Shown here one piece after another: positions 46,971 through 57,535 of a stretch of 64,000 nucleotides of DNA. Below the pieces are notes generated by a model. The model ran no database searches, had not been told where the DNA came from, and saw nothing but the letters and a program-made list of their open reading frames with translations. The position numbers were made by a program, and so were the translations under genes. Source of the DNA: Lantana camara (lineage: Eukaryota; Streptophyta; Magnoliopsida; Lamiales; Verbenaceae); the NCBI GenBank assembly GCA_037501455.1, contig CM074865.1, forward strand, positions 34,392,501-34,456,500. The letters are read 5' to 3'. Position 1 is the first letter of the stretch; each line of letters begins with the position of its first letter.

Positions 46971-47309
46971 GAGAGAATCCCATCTCTCGACACACAAGCG
47001 AAGGAACCCCATCCCTCGGCACACAAAAGAGAAAACCCCGTTTCTCAACCTAAGTCTGATTGATTCCACATCTCTCAGACAATCTAGTTTGAGAAAATCC
47101 GGCATTTCTCAAACCCTAAATTCAAGGGAATCCAGCAGCCCTCGAATACCTAAGAACAAGAGAATCCAGCATCTCCTGTACACAAAACTCAGAAAGAATC
47201 CAACATCTTTCTGTCACGTAATATAGAGAGAATCCAGCATCTCTCTAACACACAAGTAGGAAGAATTAACATCCCCCTAGCACATAAATAGAGAGAATCA
47301 AATCTCTCT
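46971..47309 (-). repeat. Eleven-hairpin array with shared loop and different stems
   Basis: Hairpins on the plus strand: 46971-46988, 46999-47018, 47029-47046, 47054-47080, 47087-47114, 47121-47146, 47156-47179, 47190-47213, 47224-47247, 47257-47279 and 47290-47309. The commonest loop is AATCCAGCAT (ATGCTGGATT in sense RNA), with variants. Arms differ while staying complementary, for example GAGAAA/TTTCTC, GTTTGAGAAA/TTTCTCAAAC, CAGAAAG/CTTTCTG, TAGAGAG/CTCTCTA. Imperfect stems have A.C on the plus strand at 47002/47015, 47024-region excluded, 47124/47143, 47159/47176 and two in 47257-47279; all become G.U in sense RNA. The fourth hairpin also has a 2x2 internal mismatch. Confidence 0.85.
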
Positions 47310-47780
47310 CACTCAAGCACAAAAGCAAAATTAAAATCACAACAATTAGTAAGTATCACAATCGATAGATATATCACGTAATATCAAGGGTTAATCAAAT
47401 AAAGAATGCATGTATGCTCGTGTCATGCATGCTTAATGTACCGTTCACCGTAGTATTGGAAGCCTTGACCAAGAAAGGTGATTACATTGTTGCTAAAGCA
47501 GCCCTGTAGTTAAAACACTAAATTGGTGCATGAGGGTTAAGAATGCAAATGTAATGTGACATCTAAGTCATGTAAGCACAACAATAAAAGCAATTAAAGG
47601 CACATTGATAAAATGTTTGCACAATCATAATCATATTGCGCACTTAATCACATAACTCAGTACAATTCAAACTGAGGAAGCAAAATTACAGGCCAAACGG
47701 ATGCAATGTGCACATATTCCTACGCCGTACGACCTAAACTGACACGACACGAGTCCAGAGCACCAGTTCTGAACCTGGTA

Positions 47781-47792
47781 GCTCTGATACCA
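47781..47792 (-). other. Primer-binding site of element K
   Basis: TGGTATCAGAGC on the minus strand, eight bases inside the 5' LTR, complementary to initiator tRNA-Met. Confidence 0.92.
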
Positions 47793-47800
47793 CTTATAGA

Positions 47801-50800
47801 TGTAACACCCCGCACGTGAGGCGCCACATCCCCCGCACTATGACCCGACACGTGTACGAAATGGAGAGTCCGCACACGCACCAAGTCACAGCTAACGGGT
47901 GACAAACGAAAACGCACACACTAGCTAGGCGGTACCTAATCCTGTACAAAAGAAGATATGCGAAGCATGATAACGGAAGTAGTACGAAATGCCAACTTTC
48001 AAAAGCTTTCATACCTTAAACGCACAGTACCATACAAACATCAAAATCAACTAAACGGGTTCGACTAATCCAGCAAACCTGTCCTAACCTGTCCCGAGCA
48101 ATCATATATTCACAACGGGTTCAACTAATCCAAGCACCTGTCCTAACCTGTCCCGAATTCCATAAATTCAAATCATAAATGCAAACCTGCACAAACATAT
48201 CTTATACAGAGTTTACGAACCATAAATCAGAATAAAATACTTAACAAACTGAAACGTGCAGACACAGACTCGACAGACACGAGACACCGCCGCCTAGCAC
48301 GAACTCCAACGAACACCAAAGCAACGCCTGCAAACTAAAAACATAAAAGGGGAGGGGTCAGTCCAAAGACTGAGCGAGGGGCTACACACACGCGCGTATA
48401 TACATATACAGAGCACAACACATATCATAAAGGGGAGTTCGTGAACCAGGGCGTGGTTTTTGCATTCTAAAATATTTCACACGTGATACTAGATATAGGG
48501 GAGTAAAAGAGTTAGGCCAAAGGCCAAAACAATCCAAATTTTATTAATTATAAATCCACTCCCGTTTCCCGAACCATTTCCTAACAAACTAACTTAACAA
48601 AACAAACACACCAAGCAAATGTTCAGACAAAAGGGGAAAATGTGCACAGGAGTAATACTCGACGCTCCGAGACTCCTTACCCACATCCTGATGATCATGC
48701 ACAGGAGTAATACTCGACTCTCCGAGGCTCCTTACCCATAATCACCGGGCCCCCACGCAAAGCAGAGTCAAACCATCAAATCAGAGGGGAAATGTGCACA
48801 GGAGTAATACTCGACGCTCCGAGGCTCCTTACCCACATCTCGATGACCATGCACAGGAGTAATACTCGACTCTCCGAGGCTCCTTACCCATAATCACCGG
48901 CCCTACACCAACACACACAACACTCCCACACACGCACTCGCACACACACACCACCACTCACTCACAAACTCACGCACGCACTCACAAACTCACGCACGCC
49001 ACGTTCATAATCATAATCATATCATAGTTTACACATTCGAATCAACACGAAACATATCACAACGCACACATCCCATATACTCATTCTCAAACATAACACG
49101 TACAATCATACATATCGTACTTGCATATCTTATAACCAACATAACACCAAGTCACACATATTCGTATTGCACACGTATCTACATATATACGTAAGGCTTA
49201 TATTCGTATGCAACATATAGGCACATATCAATAGGGCATAACTATAACCTAACCTCACCTGGTACCAAACACAGCCGAACACAAAGCAGAAGGTCCACCC
49301 CGGAACCTGCACGATTCACTTGTCACCACCCCGGGTGCACCTGAACCAACTGAACACACAAAACAGACCACAAGGCTCAGACTCAACTCAGACAACCACA
49401 CAGGGACGCACGGCAAATGCAATCACATAAGCAGGATTCAAATCCATATTAATTTCAGGCAAAACAAAACATTAAGGCATGTCCATAAGCACAATTAATG
49501 CAATTAAGGGGACTTAAAAGGCAATAGAATTCACAGATAACATTTCGTAAATTTATACGTATTATAAAGCCAAACAAATCATATAATAACATGCTACAAA
49601 TTCTATTTAAAGATCACGAAGTTACATATCAAATTCCAATTTACGTGATTAACATATTTATTTACCAAGTGACAAATTTGAAGTTCAATTAATTCAAATC
49701 ACGCAAGTCTACATATCACATTTTATACAAAATTCACATAATAGCACGTTACGAATCCCTTTAAGCTTACGAAGTCATATATCAAATTCCAATTATGTTA
49801 TTCAATATTACCAAGTTCATACAATTTATATGTTTAGTGAAATTACATATACACCCCCTTCAAGATAGCCAAATAGCTCAAATTCGATACATCGGAATTC
49901 AAATGGCATATCAAAGCATCAATATAATCCATAATTCATCTAATACATGATTTCGTACTCATTGAAATACAATTCGATCGACAAATCAAGCTATTAGCAA
50001 TTAAAACAATTAATTTCAAATATTCAAGTTATACAAAATAAATCACAACAAATCAACCGGACATCCGATTGACGAACGGGAAGTGGCGTTGGACTCACCA
50101 CAAAGAAACGGACCTACTGTCCGAAAGTCGCCGGAATGCCGCCACCGTAGCCGACCGAACAGCCACCGGCCGCCACCGGAACACCGCCTCCGGTGGTCGG
50201 AAAAATCCCCGGAAGGACAGAAACGTGTGTCTCGGCCTGCTCGACAAAAACCCTCAATCAATTTCAGAAAATACCAAACACGCCGGACTTCGTTGACGAA
50301 AAACCGAACCAAAATCCTAGTACGAAAACTGAAATTAAATACAAACCGCTAAATGAAATAAAATCCGGACATACCGTTGGAAAGCCCGTAACGAGCTCTA
50401 CGAAAGCCCCTAGCCAAAACCCGGAAAAAGTCACCGGAAAATCGGACCGCCGGTCCAGGCCCGGTCCGCCACCGGTTCGCCGCCGCCGGCCGGTTCTCGA
50501 GTCGGGGCCAACGCCATCCGCTAGTTTCCGTCGTTCTAAGCAACTTTCGTGAAGCGACCAACACCAAAACCGGCCCGGAAAAGGGCCCAAATCGCCGCCG
50601 AAGTTCTGCCGCCGCGCCACCGCCGATTCCGCCGTCTCCGCCGCGATTCGCTCAAAAAGGAGGCCGGAAATGGAACGGGAAGGGTAAAAAACGTAGGGTA
50701 GGGTAGTGGTTGGCCGGCGAAAGTCGCCGGATCGCCGGCGACGAAGTGGTGGCGCCACCCGCCACTTTCAGGCCGCCGCTGTGCCGCCGTGGGTCGTCGG

Positions 50801-51309
50801 TTGGCTACGAAGTTTGTACGGTTGTGACGGGCTCGTCGAGCTGATGAATTTCGACTATTGATTCGTCGAATTCCGTCGAGAAACGAGGGGGAACGAGCAT
50901 GTGTGTGAAATCACACCTTCGAGTGTGTGAACAGTGCTGTTCGCTGGAGGAAGACGATGCAGGCTGAGGTCTGATCTTTTGGCACTAATTACGAGGATTC
51001 GGGGTATATATCTCGGGTCCTCGTACGCAAAAACGGTCGGAAGAACGGGCTAACGAAGTCAGAATTGAGCAAACTCAGAGTCTACGGACTCGTCTCGATG
51101 CCCCGAAAGCGTTGAAGGGGTCAAAAAGGTCGAAAACTCGATCGAACGAGAAATGACCAAAAGACCCCTAAAAAGAGAAAATTACAAAAGGGCCCCTAAA
51201 CTCTAAAAGAGTTCAAAATAGGGCCACGAAAATATAAAATCACATAATTAAACACATAAAAGGGTTGAAACGTGTCGTACCTCATAAATCGGGCGAGCGG
51301 GATGTTACA
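47801..51309 (-). repeat. 5' LTR of element K
   Basis: 3509 bp, the same length as the 3' LTR. Examples of the few differences: C/T near 49238, C/A near 51107, G/T near 50814. No gene is called. Confidence 0.93.
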
Positions 51310-51314
51310 AACAG

Positions 51315-53637
51315 TGCCTTCTCATATGTCAATGGATCATTATCCATTTGAGATGTTTGGTGGAGAAAACCATACCATCTCTCTGGTTGTCTAGGAATGT
51401 GTTCAGAACGTCTTATTTGAGGAGAATTTTCTCGTGTATCACTCTCCGGGATTGGCTGATGGTCGTTAGTCTCCAAACTAGGCATGGGACCTTGGTCTTG
51501 AATTTCTTCGAGTTCTGCGATCTTGCCTTTGTTTTCTTTAAGGAACGAGTCCTCAAGGAAAGTAGTGTTGCTTGACATAAAGACCTTTTGTTTAATAGGA
51601 TCGTAGAAATAATATCCTATTGACTCTCTAAGATATCCTACGAAGTTACTTAAGCTTGATCTAGCTTCAATCTTATCTCCTACTATCCTCTTCACGTAAG
51701 CAGGACAATCCCAAATTTTTAAGTAAAAATAATTAGGGATTTCGCCAAACCACATTTCAAATGGGGTTTTGGGTACAGATTTGGAGGGAACAAGATTCAA
51801 AAACTTAACTGCTGATTCTAAGGCATAACCCCAGAATGAAGATGCCAAATCAATGAAGCTCATCATGGAACGAACCATATCAAGTAGGAATTCATCACTT
51901 ACATGTTCCTTCTCTCCGAAACTCCATTTAATTGAGCAGTTCCCGGAGAAATCCACTGAGAGATAATTCCATTATCTCTAAGATGACTAAGGAATTCATC
52001 ACTTACATACTCGCCACCTCGATCAGATCGAAGTGTCTTTATCTTGTGACCGGTTTTTGGTTCTCAACCTCCTTCTGAAATTCAAAGAATTTCTCAAAGG
52101 CTTCGGATTTATACTTCATTAAGTACACATAACCAAAACGACTAAAGTCGTCTATAAAGGTTATGAAATATTGATGATTGTTTCTCGTACTTACACTAAG
52201 TGGTCCATAAACATCAGTATGGATTTAATTCAACACTTTAGTGGCATGTTCCACTTACCATCAAAAGGGAGTTTTGACCATTTTTCCTTTAAGACATGAT
52301 TCACAATGAGTTAACTCTTTAAGTTCATTATCATAGAATGATCCTAAATTAGTTAACTTGGCAATCATATCTTTACAGATATACCCTAAACGTGCGTGCC
52401 ATAAAGAAGCCAAGATCTTGTCATCTCTTTTGCATTTGTTTATATGTTGTATATTAATAATATTAGTGTCTTTAGTTGTATAAAGTCCATTAGATAATGT
52501 ACCCAGAAAAATGGAAGTTTTATTCTTCTTAAGATAAAAGTTTTCATTTCTAAATTTTTTTTCAAATCCTTCACAATCAATTATTGGAATGAAAATAATA
52601 CTACGAATAATAGAGGGTACATAAAAAACTTTGTTCAAAACTAAAGTAAAGACACGTAAATCTAATCTACACGTCCCAATAGCTTAAGCTTGAACGTTTG
52701 ATCCATTCCCAACCTTCAAGACATATTCCCCTTCTTTAAGCTATTTCCCCTTCTTTAAGCTACCGAACCTCATTTAGCATCTGTACATCATTATAGATAT
52801 GAGCTCCACAACCGGTATCAAGTACCCAAGAATTAGAATCAATAGATAGACTTACTTCAACGATAAACGCACCTTTCTTTAGAGTATCCTTATACTCTTG
52901 GCAGTTCCTCTTCCAATGCCCTTTCTTGCCACAATGGTGGCAAACGTCCTCTCTCTTATCTCTTTTCTTCTCGGCCTTTCTCTTTTTAACCCTTCCATCG
53001 GGTTTAAGAGATCCCTTCTTCTTGGGAAATTTCTTCCCTTTGCCTTTAGAAGGCCTAGAAGAGGAAGTGACCATCATTACTTTGTTATCGTTCTTGATCG
53101 TGTGTTCAGCAGTCACAAGTTGACTAATCAGCTCAGTGACAGTAGCAAGAGCATGATTCATGTTGAAGTTCAGTACAAAAGGATTGAATGATGGTGGAAG
53201 CGATGCGAGCAACAAGTCCACAACGAGTTCTTCACACAGTGGCATTTCCATGGAGGTTAATTTCTCGTTCAAAGATAAAAGAGCTCCTTAGAGGTTTTTT
53301 ACCTTAAAACACACTCTTTAGGGCAGTACAATTGCTCAAGGTGGTCATAAATCTCCCAAGCGTTTTCCATTTACTCGTGTTACCTCTGCATATCCGGAGA
53401 CATGTTAGCCGACATGAGGCAACGGGCTTGAAGATTATCTTCATTCCACTTTGCAATCGCATCACTTTTGGCCCGAGTTGGAGCCTCGCCTTCAATGACA
53501 GGCTCTCCCTCGAAGAGAACATATCTTCTCTTTTCAGAATCTAAAACTATCTTTAGATTCCGAAGCCAATCAGAGTAATTGGGCCCCGTCAACTTGTTTG
53601 ATTCGAGGATGGATACTAGAGGGTTTTTAGTTGCCAT
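51315..53637 (-). pseudogene. gag-pol: Copia D gag, protease and integrase, decayed
   Basis: It begins MATKNPLVSILESNKLTG at 53637. Recognisable pieces downwards: Gag to about 53380, then a break; Gag C-terminus, zinc knuckle CHHCGKKGHWKRNC and protease WVLDTGCGAHIY (53272-52760); pre-integrase LWHARLGYICKD ... CESCLKGKM (52638-52261); a damaged integrase core (52250-51960); and the integrase C-terminal region (MVRSMMSFIDLASSFWGYAL to DNDPLTYEKAL, 51956-51315). TAG at 52760-52762 follows NEVR, as in Copia C. A 19-20-bp tandem duplication lies just after it (52728-52762). Pol continues at 43133 beyond element K. Confidence 0.92.
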
Positions 53638-53914
53638 TTCAATTGTAAAGAATCACAGAACTACAACCTAAAAGAAAAACAGAGAAATCATGAGCATGCT
53701 GAATAATAATGATTATACATATATTTAAGGTCTTTAGAAATATGTTCTCCCACTATTTTTAGAAGGTCTATAAATCCCTAACGACCTTAGAAGAAACTTA
53801 TTTTCTCAATGGGTTCTAGGATCCCAAGCATTCTTAGTTTTGGACCCATAACTCGTGAGACATCCAAAGGTCAGGTAGGTACGAATTGCTGATTCCATCC
53901 CCATGGAATTCCTA
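53638..53914 (-). other. Start of the Copia D leader
   Basis: It aligns with the leaders of Copia-1 and E directly upstream of the gag ATG and contains one GGACCCATAACTCGTGAGAC motif. It is cut by LTR H at 53915. Confidence 0.8.
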
Positions 53915-55550
53915 TGTAACATCTCTATTTTTCGGCCGTACAGGTACGTCGTAACGAGAGTGTTAATTGCACTTTTAAATTATTTGATTATGCAACTATG
54001 TGTTATTTTAATGATTATGTGATTATTTGAAATTAATTGTGATTATTTGTTTAACTTATAACTTGAGTTTTAACGTTTATGTCTACATGATTTGGAATTT
54101 GCTATTTTCATGTCTGGATTTAATTCCGATTTTTGTGAAATCTTGGTATGCATGAAATATGTGAGTTATGAACGTGTTTTCATGCTCTTTATGTGTTTTA
54201 GAGTTTGTTTATTTTGGTTCTTGGCTCATTTTGTAAAACGGGATTTGTGAGGGACTCGAGGGTCTAACTAGTTTTAGCGCACCTTAGGTTCCGGGCGTCA
54301 TAAGAAGTTTTAGAGTCATAACGACGAAAGAAAACCAAGGAATCTAACTTTGTATTTTTCTAAGCCCGTTTGGATCTCCAAAATTTCACCGAACCGAGCC
54401 TCGCGTGTAACTTGGACCCCTTTGTACTCTTTTTGTCATAACTTGAGCATTTGTTGACCAAATTGAGTGATTCTTGGGCCCACATTCTCATGACTTAATC
54501 TCTTCTCCCATCCCCAGCCATTGATTTCGTTCCAAGCCTTACAAGAGAAGGAAAAAGGGGTTTTTTCTCCAGCAACCCGAAATCCAAAGGAGAGGAGAGA
54601 AGACACTATTCCTTTTTCATGTTTTGAGATCGTTACTCATCTGATTCGCCTCAAATTTGAAAGGTATGTCCATGAATGTTTTCTCCAGATCCTCCTCTTT
54701 AATTTTATACCTTATTTTCTGAAATCCATGGAGAATTAAATGAGTTATGAATAGTTTGATAAATAGTAAGGATTAGAGGCTTTCTTGATGAATTCGCTTG
54801 ATTCCTTGCATTTCTTTTGGATTTGATGCATCCTATTAGAACCTAAGACATCTCTTTTCACTTCTATGAACTTTTATTGCATGATAGTTTAGGAATTTTG
54901 AGGTTTCATTTGAAGAACATGAAGGTTTATGCGTGAACTCGAAAATGAATTTTGTTTCTTGCCTTCACCCCTTGATATGCAGCTGTTTTAGACCAGATTA
55001 TGAGCTCTTCTTACAGGAATTATGTATCCCGATCTTACCTCTAAGTGTTGGCATGAATTAGGAAGAGTTTTGGTTGGTTTTGTGGCTTTTTTGTTCGAGT
55101 TTTGGCCTACTGTTGCTGGTGTCGCGGCCGCAATCGCACCAAACTTGTTCTTGGTCGCGACCGCGGCCATGTTTTCCCCTTCTTTTTGGACTTAGGTCGC
55201 GGCCGCGACCTTACTCAGACCTTTCTTTGGTCCTGTCCGCAACCTTAGGTAGCTGGAGGTTCTATTTTGAGGTCGCGACCGTGACCATTTGTTGAACAAA
55301 ATGGGTAGCGGCCGTAACCCTTCGCTGCTTACCTGTGTGATTTGTTTCTTCTTTTGTTTGTGTTTCTCTTGCTCTTTTTGGTTCGTTTATGCTTCATATG
55401 TTATGTTAACATGTTATATTATGTGTTAGGTAGTATGTTATGAATTTGTGGCTTGATTTAAATGCTCGTTTCCAAGTTATGATCTCTTACGTTCTATATG
55501 CTATGTCACGTGCATTCTTGAATCAATGCTTCATTTATTCGCCTCGTATG
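53915..55550 (+). mobile_element. Gypsy LTR H, 5' part
   Basis: It starts TGTAACATCTC and continues with a GGCCGTACAGGTACGTCG block shared with LTRs B and F, reading on the plus strand. It contains an array of GCGGCCGC-type words (55124-55320). It is interrupted at 55551 by LTR L', so its length, internal region and TSD cannot be determined. Small frames within it have no domains. Confidence 0.75.
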
Positions 55551-55977
55551 ATGTAATGCCCCCACCCGTACCAGAACAAGAGGAGAGCGGCGTCTCAACC
55601 CCCGCACTGAAGCACCTCTCAAGTAATGGTGTCAGCCATCACTCAAGAAATACTCCAGCGAACGGCTGTCTATCTCAGAACTATACATGTAAACGATGTG
55701 GCTATGCAGCGGAAAATCAGAGTATTTTAAAACTTTTCAAAACATGTGCGTGATGGCATGTAACAAGCAAGAACATATTGATCGTGTAAGAGAGACTCGG
55801 CATATCAGAACATGTAACATATTCACATATAGGTAACGATATAGCAGAGTTCAATGTATCGGTAACAGAATAGCAGAAAGAGTATAACAAAGATACTCAA
55901 GTATTCAAAAACATATACAGAAGTATAAAGTGATGCAGCCATAAAACATATGCAGGACACAAAAAGGAAGTAATACT
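55551..55977 (-). mobile_element. LTR fragment L', an older relative of L
   Basis: It begins TGTAATGCCCCCACC and is clearly related to the start of LTR L (GAGAGCGGCG, CCCCGCACTGAAGCACC, AAGTAATGGTGT and GCAGCGGAAAATCAGAG blocks) but with many substitutions. L is inserted at 55978, so L entered a member of its own family. Confidence 0.8.
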
Positions 55978-56830
55978 TGTAGCGCCCCCACTTTGCTGGT
56001 AGAGAGCGGCGCCCCAACCCCCGCACTGAAGCACCCCTCAAGTAATGGTGTGAGCCATTACTCAAGAAATACCCCAGCGAACGGCATATCCATTAACGAT
56101 TAACAAATAGTGTTTAACTATGTGGCTTATGCAGCGGAAAATCAGAGTATTTTAAAACTTTTCAAAACATGTGCGTGATGGCATATAAACAAGCAAGTAC
56201 TGATCGTTAAGCAGAAGAGACTATTAACATTACTGTATCAATTGAACGTTGTCACGGGAGCGTAAGATAGCAATTGCAGCAGTATCCAAGTAGCAGAAGG
56301 ATTATTACAAAAGCATAAGGTAAAGTATCAATGCAGCCATATAACATATGCAGGACACAAAATAGATTAATAAAGTAAAGTCCTGACTCAAACAAAATGA
56401 ACACTCTAGAGCTTCAAGATACCTCTAGACTGCGGCTGCAAGACCTGAAACCATGAGGCCAGAAAACAGGTAGAGGTGTTAGTCAAAGTGACTAAGTGAG
56501 GGATATCTTTAAAAGAAAGTACTTAAAGTAAACGTTTGAAGTAAAGTTCATAAGGTAAAACCTTTAATGAAAAGCTTTGAAGAAGAACTTAAGAATAAGT
56601 TCAAGTGATAAAACCCTTTGATGCAATGCTATATGTAATGAGAGTTTTCAAAACACTTTCATGAATGCTGTCACACGCGCACACATATGCTATGATTTGG
56701 TTCATATGATTTTCATAAAACGGGATAAGGGTAGGGAACAACTTTGCAAGATATGAACCAACTTTATGAAAACATTGATGCCCGCAAGCTAGGCTTCTCC
56801 ATCCTTACTCCAGAAAACATGATTTGGTTG

Positions 56831-56990
56831 AGCATCGGACCAGGATCAACAATAATTCCACGTATAGTAGAGTATCGGACCAGGATCAACAATAACCCCA
56901 CATAAAGTAGAGCATTGGACCAAGGTCAACAACAACTCCGTACACAGTAGACTATTGGACCAAGGTCAACAACAACTCTTACCAACACAT
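56831..56990. repeat. 40-bp tandem repeat, 4 copies
   Basis: Each unit starts AG(C/T)AT(C/T)GGACCA or ACTATTGGACCA and contains a GGTCAACAA-type block. Period is exactly 40 bp over four units, with substitutions between units. Confidence 0.8.
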
Positions 56991-57303
56991 ACAAACATGC
57001 ACCATCCTCCACCAAGTTTCACTTCGGGGAGCGACCCCTAGGTGACCATTAACCATTGATTTGGGAATAGATTTGCGGTCCATTCCCGACAATTGTCCTG
57101 ACTTAACCAAACCTCCTGATTAAAGTCGGTATCAATCGCCTAGTGTGGCGGCCGGTATTAGTGATGTCGTTGGCGCTCACCTCCCGAGCATCACCTCTAC
57201 ACATAACCGCCGGGCCCATACCATTAACCATTGATTGCTTGCACCATTGATGACATCCAGAATAAATCCGAATGTATGAACCATTGAACATATGCATTGA
57301 ACC

Positions 57304-57535
57304 ATTGAACCATTGATGCATTACTTTGAAAACATGAACCTTTGATGCATTACTTTGAAAACATGAACCATTGATGCTATACTTTGAAAACATGAACCAT
57401 TGATGCTATACTTTGAAAACATGAACCATTGATGCATTACTTTGAAAACATGAACCATTGATGTTGTACTTTGAAAACATGAACCATTGATGCTATACTT
57501 TGAAAACATGAACCATTGATGCATTACTTTGAAAA
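57304..57535. repeat. 29-bp tandem repeat, 8 copies
   Basis: The unit is CATGAACCATTGATGCATTA plus CTTTGAAAA. Variants alternate GCATTAC, GCTATAC and GTTGTAC. Units are contiguous without spacers. Because 29 is not a multiple of three, the long open frames across it are repeat artefacts. Confidence 0.88.

Larger units (their letters stand above)
46662..47800 (-). other. Non-coding interior of element K
   Basis: No domain-bearing frame exists on either strand. The central third is the hairpin array (46971-47309). The remainder is AT-rich sequence without recognised features, apart from the PBS at the right end. Any function must be at RNA or DNA level. Confidence 0.85.
43139..51309 (-). mobile_element. 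Non-autonomous gypsy-type element K (LARD-like)
   Basis: Two 3509-bp LTRs (43139-46647 and 47801-51309) flank only 1153 bp of interior. TSD AACAG lies at 43134-43138 and 51310-51314, splitting pol of Copia D. PBS and polypurine tract are intact but there is no gag or pol, so it must be moved by proteins of another element. I count about 11 substitutions between the LTRs by eye (about 0.3%), so it moved recently. LTR ends resemble those of F and B, suggesting a chromovirus helper. The interior holds an 11-hairpin array. The large size and lack of coding match the LARD class. Confidence 0.93.

Noticed and set aside
57103..57524. Repetitive proteins encoded in LTR L.
   Set aside because: The frames only read the 29-bp repeat in rotating phases and have no independent support.
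57304..57535. A CRISPR-like array.
   Set aside because: The 29-bp units are contiguous with no spacers, variants lie within units, and the context is a plant LTR.
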